Assembly (NCBI GenBank): GCA_026545765.1
Contig: CM048841.1
Coordinates: forward strand, 2,822,012-2,886,011
DNA length: 64,000 nucleotides
Direction: 5' to 3'
From: Plantago major
Taxonomy: Eukaryota > Streptophyta > Magnoliopsida > Lamiales > Plantaginaceae
The notes beneath the pieces are model-generated. The model did no database searches and had not been told where the DNA came from. It worked only from the letters and a program-made list of their open reading frames with translations. A program made the position numbers and the translations under genes. This document shows positions 50,816 to 61,100 of the stretch, piece after piece. Position 1 is the stretch's first letter; each line of letters begins with the position of its first letter.

Positions 50816-51900
50816 AACTAAAAAATATACTTGAGGGGACTCTTACACGTTACTTCTAAAATTATTATGTGCAAATTTTATAAATGATATGAAAATATAA
50901 CTGAACATTTCACATTATTCTCACATTAACAATGAAAAACAATTGGTCGGACTCACCCCGCCCCAACCAATTTATTTTCACCGAAACATGTGAAAAATTA
51001 ACTTAGTGAATAATGAAAAAAATGGATTTGGGGGGTGGGGGGCACCCGTCAAGTACGGGTAAAGGACCTGATAAAAAAATATCGGGTAAAAAAAAATATC
51101 GGGTAACAAAATATCATCTACCCGATTATTCCGCTCCACTTCTTGTCCAATTGATGCGATGATTTCGTATTAAGTTAAAACATCAACAATGTATTATCCC
51201 CTCCACTTCTTGTCTGATTGATATTTTATTTATGTGATAATATTCTATATAATATATTATATGATAAAATTTTATTATACTACAGCTTAGTTAACAATTT
51301 TATAAAAAATATATAACAATTAAGTTATTCATGTGATTTTTGTTTAGAAAAAAGAATACTTTTAACACAAAACTCTAGTTAGGAATAAACTCGCTATATG
51401 AATATTTTTCTCCGGTCCCAACAACAATATGACTGTATAGAGTTTTTACTATAATTTATTTAATAGTATATACTATTAGTGATTTATTAACAAAATAGTA
51501 CTGTATACATGTATGTTAAATATAAACAATCTCCAACAAGACTTTCATAAAAATCTTGCAAAAAACAACTTGAGAAGTAAAAGTTCAAGACCATTTTCAA
51601 AGTAATATCTTCTTTTAACTATAATTTCCCAATATTGCATGCACATTTATACTAAAGTGCATAAATCTTTTGACTAGATTTTTTTTTAGCAACACAAATT
51701 ACTATATATTACATAAAGGGAACTGTACAAGGGCTCGTGACAATGCACGAGACTAGATTTTTTTTTAGTAAAAGCAAAAGGTAGTAAAGATTATAATAAA
51801 GATTTGTTTGAAATATTTTATATAAATTAAGTACGTAGAATTAAAAATTCATCCTACAAACTCATTGATCCATTGATTTCTTGAGTAAAATTAAATACCA
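50816..51900. other. Upstream region of SPH2
   Basis: AT-rich DNA. It contains an 18-bp direct repeat (see the 51672-51768 entry) and a TATA-like TTTATATAAATT at 51817-51828 upstream of the SPH2 start. There are no genes. Confidence 0.5.
51672..51768. repeat. 18-bp direct repeat flanking a 61-bp insert
   Basis: GACTAGATTTTTTTTTAG occurs at 51672-51689 and again at 51751-51768. A long identical flank around a short insert is typical of a retro-inserted tiny fragment or a replication-slippage duplication. Confidence 0.8.
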
Positions 51901-52359
51901 ATGGCTAATTTCATAAGGAGAACAATACTATCCTTGTTCCTCTGCCTTACCCTGCAGGCAACATTGCTGTGCACCCCCAGCGTGTCTGCAAAATCAAAAT
52001 TCGTAGCAAAAATCGTGTTCCTGAATCGCCTCTCATCTGTACTCGCGTATAACTGCTACAACTCATACGGTCTAATTTCAGGTACCAGATTTGTAGCTCC
52101 TGGTAAAGATGGTGCGTGGTCCATAAACGTTATAGATGTTATTATTCCGACGTTCTCATGTCAATTTCAATCGGGGTCGAAAAAAACGGGATTGTTCCAG
52201 GGTCCCCTGCGTACGAACAATCAGAATGTGTATTTGCTAGTCAAGAAGGATGCAATTTACTTCAACAGAGTTAATGATTCCGCATTTCCGGGTACCTGGA
52301 AGCTAAGGTCAAAGTGGGATGATGAACAACAAGAAATAAATAATAACCAAGAATGGTGA
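51901..52359 (+). CDS. Secreted S1-like protein (SPH family), paralogue 2
   Basis: Single-exon gene, 152 aa, with a signal peptide over about residues 8-28 (cut near SVSA/KSK). The mature part shares the family pattern: FVAKIVFLNRL, YNCYNSYGLISGTRF, IPTFSCQFQSGSK and VYLLVKKDAIYFNRV. It is more divergent from the other two paralogues and has a longer hydrophilic tail (DDEQQEINNNQEW). As in SPH1 only two of the usual Cys positions of the mature domain are kept, plus extra N-terminal ones in the signal peptide. Its flanks are not part of the SPH1/SPH3 duplication. Confidence 0.62.
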   Translation: MANFIRRTILSLFLCLTLQATLLCTPSVSAKSKFVAKIVFLNRLSSVLAYNCYNSYGLISGTRFVAPGKDGAWSINVIDVIIPTFSCQFQSGSKKTGLFQGPLRTNNQNVYLLVKKDAIYFNRVNDSAFPGTWKLRSKWDDEQQEINNNQEW

Positions 52360-52534
52360 AATTTTAAGAATGTAATTTTTCATGGTAATGAATGAAAAGT
52401 ATTTATTTGGATACGTGTTTTGCAACGAACAAGTATTCTAAGGGGGCACTTTTATAGATAGATTAAAACGGACTAAACATTACGATTTTCACTAATAATA
52501 TCGATATTATATGTGCACGTAGAAAATGTTTACC

Positions 52535-52770
52535 CATATTGTACAAAATTTCTTGAACTTTCAAAAACTTTCCACTTGAAGTAAGAGAAAATGTGGCGCA
52601 GTGAAAATATCACAGAAATGCATGCAATTTAGACATAAGAGCTCATTAATAAAAGTATAAAACCCACTGTTGATCCAAATAACACTCCTTTTACGGCTCT
52701 ATACGCCAATTGCATCAATCTCAGCTTGAACTGTGGTGAATTAAGCTGCAACAACCATAAAAACGATGTG
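52535..52770 (-). pseudogene. Pectinesterase gene fragment (duplicate of 27.7-27.9 kb)
   Basis: This stretch matches the pectinesterase gene across the end of exon 1 and most of intron 1 (27720-27915). Shared words include ACAAAATTTCTTGAACTTT, AAATGCATGCAATTTA, CCACTGTTGATCCAAATAAC and TACGCCAATTGCATCAATC. Small insertions and a frame change (GAATTAAGCTGCAAC) make it non-coding. No other exon of the gene is present here. Confidence 0.88.
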
Positions 52771-52865
52771 TCTGTGGTGTCCAGTCTCTCGCATACTTTT
52801 ATCTACTCTCTTCTACTTATATCCACATTACATACCTTTTATACATTATTCTAACTATTTACTTA

Positions 52866-53037
52866 CTTCGTCCCATAACAAATTGAACATATTTCATTTG
52901 TATCTGTCTCGATACAATTGTCATATTACTCTTTTTAGCACAGTTTTCAACATATGTGGACTTGTTCTCACTATCATTTACACCACCTTAACCTCTGTCC
53001 AAAATTAAATATGTCATATGTTTTGGGACGGAGGAAA
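52866..53037. mobile_element. Stowaway MITE, short
   Basis: TA-flanked. The left end CTTCGTCCCATAACAAATTG matches the inverted right end TTTCCTCCGTCCCAAAACAT loosely, and both continue into ACATATTT. It is 172 bp. Confidence 0.6.
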
Positions 53038-53149
53038 TATATATAAATTAGTCTTAAAACCCGTTCCGGACCCATGAGAAATTGAGTCCAGGACTATACA
53101 ATTATAATGTGTTTTCAAATTTATTGTACTTATATATAGTAGTAGTAGA

Positions 53150-54430
53150 ATTCATTAATACCTAATTTGCAGTAAAAGAAAAATGGATAAAGACTCTAAT
53201 AAGCCATTAGTAGGTTAACATAACAACAAATAAAAGACAATCCATTTATCAGTTATTTCCAGTTTCATGATTTGAAGAAAATGTGCAACTATATAAACAC
53301 CAACCCATACATTCATCCATTCATCAAGTAACTAAAACACCATGGCTCATTTCTCCATCACAACAAAATCTTTGATCATCTGCATTACCCTGGTGACATT
53401 TTCACTTCTTTTATGCATCCCTGTGAAATCTGAAGATGATCCGTTCGTAGCATCAATCATCTTCATAAATCACCTCCCGACTTTACTTAGTTATCACTGC
53501 AAAAACAGACATGGTCTAGATTCAGGAACCAGAACTGTGCATGCTGAATCTGAAGGTGCATGGCACACAGGCACGGCATCTATTAGGATTCCACCATTCA
53601 CATGTACATTGAAATATGGGTCAAAAAACATGGAAATTTCCGAAGGGTACCTCCTTACGAGTAAGAAGGATGTGTATTACCTTGTGAAACATAGTGCGGT
53701 ATACATCAACAGGGTTAAGGCACCGTTTCCAGGTAACTGGAGTGAAGTCGCAACCTGGTAATGAGAAGTATGCCGCATAGTCAGAAATCCTATGTTGATT
53801 TCCTTGCATTTAGTTGACAATATTATGATATTCCAAAAATAATTATATGGACCTTATATGTCGGTTATTGTAAAAGTTGTGATTTTCTTAATATAAAGAA
53901 ATATCATTTATCTATCACCATAAGTCTATGTCACAATCATCTTATTTATACCAATGTGACCTAATTATCAGTAAAATGGAATCTTTTACAATACTTGCTC
54001 AAAACTTATTATGTTCAAATTTTCACTACGCACTGATAGTGTTATCATACAAGTTATATAAAATAAATCAAGTGATTAGTTAATCAATCCATCTCTTCAC
54101 ATCTCTTAGGTCGGAACTATAACACCTCTGATCAAGAACTATATTATCGGAGTTGTAAAAGCTCCCCAGAGATGTATCGAGGAGCTTTTGTAGCCCCCAA
54201 ACTGGAGATATGACAACTCTAGTGACGAAGCTTTGCTCTAACGACCAGTGGACCGGCAACTTGAGATTTATTTTATAATCTTAATTTAAGAAATAAAATG
54301 GGGGGGGGGGGGGTAAGATTGAATAATTAAAACTTGATGGACAATAATAGAGAGCTCTATAAAACATTGCTATTTTAACTGATTGGAACAACTCCAAATT
54401 TTAAACAACAAAATTATATAACGGGTTATT
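53150..54430 (+). repeat. Segmental duplication, copy B (carries SPH3)
   Basis: This is the counterpart of 44585-45640. Similarity starts at GAATTCATTAATACC (53149) and runs past the gene to about 54430. It includes a G-homopolymer insertion (54300-54312) absent from copy A. Confidence 0.85.
53342..53761 (+). CDS. Secreted S1-like protein (SPH family), paralogue 3
   Basis: Single-exon gene, 139 aa, the same length as paralogue 1 and similar over its whole length. Signal peptide over about residues 8-27 (cut near VKSE). Mature motifs: VASIIFINHL, YHCKNRHGLDSGTR, RIPPFTCTLKYGSK and YYLVKHSAVYINRVK. A TATA box (CTATATAAAC, 53289-53298) sits about 45 bp upstream of the ATG, at the same distance as in paralogue 1. 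It arose with paralogue 1 by segmental duplication; the orientation is the same. The role is unknown. Confidence 0.67.
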   Translation: MAHFSITTKSLIICITLVTFSLLLCIPVKSEDDPFVASIIFINHLPTLLSYHCKNRHGLDSGTRTVHAESEGAWHTGTASIRIPPFTCTLKYGSKNMEISEGYLLTSKKDVYYLVKHSAVYINRVKAPFPGNWSEVATW

Positions 54431-54884
54431 CATGTAATAAAAGACACGACTCCCGAGCATCTTATCAGTTCTTAAAATTCGTAAAGTATTTAAAAGAAAA
54501 AAGGCGGCCTAATGTAAAAGTTACCTATGGAAACATCGGAGTATAGCTCAAATAGAAATTTAAAACTTAAAAGAGTCAGTCTCATAAGAGTTCACAATAT
54601 ATTGAGAGTCTTTGAGAGTCCTACATAATAGACAAACATATACAATTTACACAAAAAAAAAAAAAAAACTATACAATCTCATTTCTTCGCGGGTTGACCC
54701 GGTTGAACCGGGTCAATACACAGCTCATTTCACGTGTCCATCCAGTCATATTGGTACTTTGGATCAAATTGTCTATGTTTGATATATAATTGTTTATGTT
54801 TAGAATAAAATTATTGATGAGAACCTATTTATCCCAAAGAAACACAATATTTATAAATAAACATAGAAATCAATTTCATTCATC

Positions 54885-55070
54885 AATCAATAAATGTCAT
54901 ACATATAAAACAATACAAAAAATTTAAAATCACTATATCCAAACTACAATCATCTTTGCAAACAAATAAAACACCCTTGAATTGTTCGTCGACTCCTCCA
55001 TCCACGTCTCCATCTTTATCATCAATCGTTTTCTTCATTCGACAACCATTTTTACGAAAACCTAGTATAT
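54885..55070 (-). other. Last-exon-like segment of the MULE gene
   Basis: The minus strand is open and encodes FRKNGCRMKKTIDDKDGDVD followed by a short hydrophobic tail and a stop. An AG acceptor near 55067 is possible. The identity is unknown. Confidence 0.35.
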
Positions 55071-55079
55071 GCAAAAAAA

Positions 55080-56040
55080 ACATCAACAATTTGGCAATTT
55101 TCATATACAATTTTACCATAACAATAGACTATTACAGTATAACAATAGACAACTAAGCTGCATAACTCATTGACTTGTCAAACACAATTCTCACACTAGC
55201 ATGAGACTCCATGGACACATTCATGAACATATTCACACATTCATTCAACTATTTGGCAACTGACATAAACAATTTTATCATAACGATAGACTATTACACT
55301 ACAACAATAGACAACCAAGCTGCATAACTCATTGGTAACTGTCATACACAATTTTACCATAACAATAGACTATTACACTACAACAATATACAACCAAGCT
55401 ATATAACTCACTGGCTTGTCAGAGACAATGCTCACACTAGCATGGGACTCAATGGACACACTCATGAGCATATTCACACAGCCATTCAACAATTTGGCAA
55501 CTGTCATACACAATTTTACCATAAGAATAGACTATTACACTACAACAATAGACAACCAAGCTACATAACTCATTGGCTTGTCAGGCACAATCCCCACACT
55601 AGGATGGGACTCAATGGACACATTCATGAACATATTCACACATCCATTCAACTATTTGGCAACTGACATACACAATTTTACCATAACAATATACTATTAC
55701 ACTACAACAATAGACAACCAAGCTGCATAACTCATTGGCAACTATCATACACAATTTTACCAAAACAATATACTATTACACTACAACAATAGACAACCAA
55801 GCTGCATAACTCAGTGGCTTGTCAAGGACAATGCTCACACTAGCATGGGACTCAATGGACACACTCATGAGCATATTCACACAGCCATTCAACTAGTTGG
55901 CAACTGTACACAATTTTACAATAACAATAGACTACTACACTACAACAATAGACAACCAAGATGCATAACTATTGGCAACTGTCATACACAATTTTACCAT
56001 AACAATAGACTATTACACTACAACAATAGACAATAAGCAT
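55080..56040. repeat. Complex minisatellite
   Basis: Two alternating blocks repeat about five times: one with CAATGGACACATTCATGAAC-type text and one with CAATAGACTATTACACTACA-type text ending GCATAACTCATTGG. Units are roughly 75-180 bp and 85-95% alike by eye. The array fills the middle of the MULE-like element. Confidence 0.88.
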
Positions 56041-56370
56041 ACAACATTTGGATACAAAACCCTAACAGCCAAAATCGAAGAACAAACGACAATATAACAG
56101 TAATCAAACCATAAACAACAACATCGAAGAACAAAATCGATGATATAACAGTAATCGAAGCATAAACAACAAAATCGAAGAACAAAAACGATAATGGAAC
56201 AGTAATCGAAGCATAAAAATAATAAAATCGACGATATAACAGTAATCGAGGCATAAACAACAAAAACGACGATGAAACACTAATCGAAGCATGAAACAAC
56301 AAAAATCAACTATGTAAACCCTAAATCGAAGCATAAAACAACAAAATCACATAGAGAAGCCAACTTACCC

Positions 56371-56453
56371 ATTGTCGGAGGTTTTTTACGAAGCATAGGC
56401 TCCTCAGTGTTAACAGCATCACGAACAGTATCAGAATCAGAAGAATCCGCCAT
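56371..56453 (-). other. FAR1-like first exon, copy 2
   Basis: The minus strand begins ATGGCGGATTC and encodes MADSSDSDTVRDAVNTEEPM, then LRKKPPTMG, ending at a GTAAGTTGG donor. It is a close relative of the exon at 56621-56726. Confidence 0.55.
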
Positions 56454-56620
56454 TGAAGCATTGAAACCACAAAAACGACACAAAAAAAGCCAATGAAAAT
56501 ACCGATCAACTAACGAAACACAAAAAGGAAACGAAACAAGAGCAGAAACCTGTGAGAAGCTGAAAACATCAAAACATCATGAAAACGAGAAAAATAGACA
56601 GAGAAAACAACTTACCAACA

Positions 56621-56726
56621 ACCGGAGGCTTTTGACGACACAAAGGAACCTCAATATCAACAGAAACACCACCGGAATGATGACCGGAACCAGATCCAGT
56701 CGGATTGACATTCGAATCCGCCATTG
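56621..56726 (-). other. FAR1-like first exon, copy 1
   Basis: The minus strand begins ATGGCGGATTC and encodes MADSNVNPTGSGSGHHSGGV, then a segment ending RQKPPVVG at GTAAGTTG. The start, the Pro-Pro end and the donor are the same as in the copy 270 bp downstream. It is nearer to the promoter-like TATAAATA. Confidence 0.55.
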
Positions 56727-57224
56727 CAAGCACTTGAACGACAAAAAAAGGTAGAAAAAGTAACTAAAAACACAACAACAACAACAAAGAAGTATCGAAA
56801 AGCAAAAAGGAAACGAAAACACGAGGAAAAACCTGTAGATCGGAAGTAGCAGTGAAGAAACTAGGGTTTCAAACACAAATCGAGTAAAATCGCCAGCAAC
56901 TGTCGTGAGAAAGAAGAAAATGGGAGAAAATGGGAAAAAAAAAAAACTGAAATATGGGGTATTTATATGACCTAGAAACCCATTAACCCGCGAGATAAGA
57001 AAACGGGTCAGACGATCCGCGAATTTCAACCCAATGCATAATGTAGTAGAACTCTCGGACTCTCGTTGTGTAAACTTAAAAAGTGTTTGCAATTCTTTCC
57101 TAAAAGCACACGAGTTATTTCATCAAATAATTTGTAATTAAAGTTGGCATCGATACTCAACGTACCGGCACGTTGGAAGGAGTATAAGTTAAAAAGTTGG
57201 GAAAATTGGTTCCGTAGACCAATT

Positions 57225-58040
57225 TTGCGCCCAAGTTTGCAAAAAAGGCCTACAGTATTTTGGTGTTTTCAAATAAAGGCCAAATGCTTTTGCACCCCCC
57301 ATTGTTGGACATTTATGCCCCTTACCTATTCAAAAAATAATTAACACTTCTAAAATAATTTTTAATATCATTTCACCTCTTCAATTGTTTATTTTAATTT
57401 TTCAGTTCAGATTTTGTTCATTTTTTCTTCCATTTTCCAACAAGAATCGTACGTTTGTGCTTCATAAAATACAATCCAACTGTATTAGTAGAGTTAAATG
57501 TCTGATCATTGTATTGGTAGAATATGTCTGATCCATTGTATTAGTAGAATTAATTAATACAAATCATGTAGTATGTCTGATCAGAATGTATTAATAGAAT
57601 TAATTAATATAGTCCGACTGTATTTGCAGAGTCATGTCTGATACAAATTGTATTAGTAGAGTTAAATGTGATACAATTGTATCAGACGGCGAGTTATAAT
57701 TGATCAGTATTATTAAAGTTATGTAATGCAGTCCGACTTATTAGCATATTTGCTAAATACAGTCGGACTGTATTAATCAACTTTATCAATACAGTCGGGG
57801 CTGCGGTGGGTGGTGAGAGGTCGGTAGGGAGGGTGGTGTGGTGGGTAGTGGTGTTGAGAGAGAAAAGAGTGAGATAGAGTGGGAGGAAGTGAATTGGTGT
57901 AATGGTGAAAATTGGGGTGAGTGGATTAATAAGTAGTTGGGTGAAATCTACTTTTCATATTCATTTTTTGTTTATAAAAGTGCTTACCTTTTTATGAATA
58001 AAAGTGTTTGGCCTATACCCAAAGTTGGGCTCAGTCGTCA
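57225..58040. mobile_element. TIR element/MITE with palindromic repeats upstream of TTC4
   Basis: The left end TGCGCCCAAGTTTGCAAAAA, then GGCCTA, pairs with the inverted right end GAGCCCAACTTTGGGTATAG, then GCC; AGGCCAAA recurs just inside both. The middle (57470-57800) repeats GTATTAGTAGAATTAATTAA and the palindrome CAGTCGGACTG several times. The right end lies about 130 bp upstream of the TTC4 start. No clear target duplication was found. Confidence 0.5.
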
Positions 58041-58169
58041 TTGAGGAACAGGAATGGGCCGCAATTTTAGTGTTTGCGAATTGCATAGAGCTCCTGTGTC
58101 ATAGAGTGTCTGATAGTTCGTCTCCTTCCTGAAACATATCATACATAGGTCTGAATTTGTTTCCAATTG

Positions 58170-61100
58170 ATGCCTATATTGATGGAAGCTGCTTCCGAAC
58201 CCAGTCACGATATATTCAACTTTGAAGCTATTTCTGCTCTCAAAGAATCTGCTGCTATCGAACTCAAGGTTCCCAAGATTGCTTTTTTATCCTGCTTATT
58301 CTTGATTTTTCATTTGGGTTGTCTAATTACCTCTTATCATGCTTTTATGAAGTTGTTGCTTCCATTTTTTAGCATTCAAGTTCTTGATTTTGATGCTTCA
58401 TTGGTCATATACATGAATTGTTTTGCCTTTCAGTTTTTCTTATTCTGTGTCTGTGGTTGACAAGAAACATTAAGTTTGAAAGGAAACAATTTGAGCTTGC
58501 TGTTTTCGATATATTCTACTTTGAAGCTATTTCTTCTCTCAAAGAATCTGCTTCTATCTAACTCAAGGTTCCCAAGATTGCTTTTTTATCCTGCTTATTC
58601 TTGATTTTTCATTTGGGTTGGTTTAATTACCTCTTGTCATGCTTTTATGAAGTTTTTGCTATCAATCTTTAGCATTCAAGCATTTCAAGTTATTGATTTT
58701 GGTGCTTCATTGGTCATATGCATGAATTTTTGCTTTCAATTTTTTCTTATTCTGTGGTGTGTTTGACAAGAAACATTAAGCTTGAAAGGAAACAATTTTG
58801 AGATTATTGATTTGTGATTATAAATGTAAGAGGAAGAATGAATTCAATTCTTAAACTTGATACACAAAGTGTGTTTTCAGGAGGAAGGTAATGAGTATGT
58901 TAAGAAAGGAAAGAAGCACTACTCGGATGCTCTTGATTGTTACATGAGAGCGATTAATCAGAAAGCGTTGAGCGATTCCGAGAGCTCTATTCTTTATTCG
59001 AATAGGGCTCATGTGAATCTGCTATTGGGGAATAACAGGCGAGCTCTCCAGGATGCTGAGGAGGCTATTAAACTTTCTTCGACCAATGTTAAGGTTGTTT
59101 TTGTGCGTATATATATGATATATAGCTCTACGACGAGTGCTAATGTATTAGTCTGATATGCAGGCATTTTACAGAGCTGTGAAAGCATCAATGTCGCTCA
59201 ATCTGCTGGAAGAAGCGAAATTGTATTGTGAGAGAGGCCTTCAGGTTTCTCCGGACAATGAGGAAATTAGAAAGCTTGTCAAGCAAATAGATATGAAGAA
59301 ATCAGAAATTGAACGGCGTGAACTTGAAGTTTCCAAGGCTTTGGCAGAAGCTAAGGTTGAAGGATTGCTGCAATGTTTGTGTATGCTCGTGTTTTGAAAT
59401 TGATGACCTTATTAATGCTTTCTTATTGAATCTTACAGGCACTTGTGGCGTCCTTTGAGTATAGAAAAATAAAATTTGGGAAAGTTATGTACCAAGAACT
59501 CACAGGAATTAAAAGGCCTGTGCTAGACAAAAGTAATATTCTTCATTGGCCTGTTGTCCTTCTCTATGCGGAGGTTATGTCCAGTGACATAATTGAAGAT
59601 TTCTGTGAGACGGACATGTTTTCGGCCCATCTGGACATGATATCCTTTACGAGGCCTTTTGTTGTTATGCAAAAGTTCCAACCTTTGCCTGGTGTTTTTC
59701 AGTTAGGAAACCGTGATCCATCCAGTATTATCTAGTGAAATTATGTGGTCTTACTTGGTTTTTGTGATCCTTAGCTTCCAAACATGTTCTCAGATAGCAG
59801 TCCGCCTTTGCCCTGGGATACAGAAAATAATTACACTCGTGATGCCATTGAGGTGTACTACGAGGTAAGAAGTATCAAACATAGCAGGACAATGTGTTGC
59901 TCGTACACGATGTTCAATATTCTTACGTTTCAATCTTAATGTGTGTCTTAACTATGCTATTCTATATATTATCGTTTGCAACATGTAATGCTAGTCTAAA
60001 TCTCTTTTATTCTATAATTCTATACCCGAAATACATTGGATTCCAAATCTTGTTGTTCAGAAAGAGTAAAATTATTTTATTTGGATGTCTTGCTATAATG
60101 CTATTGCCGTTAAATAGTAGAACTTGCATGTCACTACCAAAGAGCACTGCTGAGTCAAAGTACTGTGTGCTGCTGCTTTTTATTTAACGGCATTTGGGAT
60201 TTGAACTTTGAAGGTGTAGTATGTGTGTGAGGGTATTGGCCTTAAAATTTGTACGTACGAAAAATTAGCATGTTCTCATATTGGTATATTTGACTAGAAT
60301 GCTAGGAAGTTGGAATGATTTTGTAATTCTCATTCTGAGAAAGGAGACGTGGCTTTCAGTTTACTTGCCTTTTTCGTATTGTAACCTGCTTAAGGTTTCT
60401 GTTCCCATAAAGAAGATAAAGTTGATGACTTAATGCATATGGGATTTTGGTCTCTCATTTGAGACACCAGAATGCCGTATGTCAAGGTAGGGTCGTAGGA
60501 ACCTAGAAGATCTCTATGTGGATGTTGCAGTTCCATGCATAGTTCAGTAGTTGCGGGTGAGTTTTGATATTGAGTAAGAACTCAATCTGTGGACCAAATT
60601 ATCATTAGTTGTCCGTTGACATTTCTACAGCTTCTGCTGTCTTAATAGATTATGGAGATACCAGTGGTCTAATGATTGGACGGTGTAAGGTTTGATAATT
60701 AGTTTAGAAGCTTTCACTGTATACGTTAAAGGTTCAAGTTGTGTAAGGCTTAACCTTGAACATTTAAGGTGAACCATACGTTTAAGTTTTTGAGATATTT
60801 AAGCCTCATCTTTGAAATGGTAAACCTTGTACTGGTGACCGTATAATGCAAGTCCTTCTCCTATTATGTCGAAGAGCCACAGGCTTTGAGATGATCATCT
60901 GATTGTGTGCTAGAAAGCTGTAGAAATTCCTAAGCTGTGGAACACTAGTACTCTTATTCTGAACTGGATTTGGCAAGACGAAGTAAATAATTTGTCCATT
61001 TTTCCTTTTTTTTGTTTTAGAGGTTCTTATCATGTTACTGGTGCCAAACCAAAACAAATTTCATATATATTTTTAATTTGGTTGTTTCATTTTTCATGCT

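Larger units (their letters stand above)
54600..57072 (-). mobile_element. MULE-like element with minisatellite and FAR1-like exons
   Basis: The ends are inverted: left GAGAGTCTTTGAGAGTCCTA, inverted right GAGAGTCCGAGAGTTCTACT, both followed by TTCGCGGG/TTCGCGGATC and (T)GACCCG words. The minus strand has a promoter-like TATAAATACCCC (about 56955), two copies of a first exon, a ~900-bp minisatellite and a last-exon-like segment (55070-54885). The first-exon style (acidic MADS..., then KKPPTMG at a splice donor) resembles FAR1-type MULE transposase genes, so this looks like an internally deleted derivative. No target duplication was fixed. Confidence 0.55.

Noticed and set aside
55080..56040. 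CRISPR-like array
   Set aside because: Units are long, variable and without unique spacers; a eukaryotic minisatellite.
56018..57092. Hydrophobic Tyr/Phe-rich minus-strand ORFs resembling membrane proteins
   Set aside because: Out-of-frame reading of repeats and intron-like DNA in the MULE; the plausible exons are in other frames.
59640..59783. A GT-AG reading of TTC4 intron 4 (for example ending at CTTAG, 59774)
   Set aside because: It would insert extra residues into a conserved block, while the AT-AC reading matches the U12 signals and the family.
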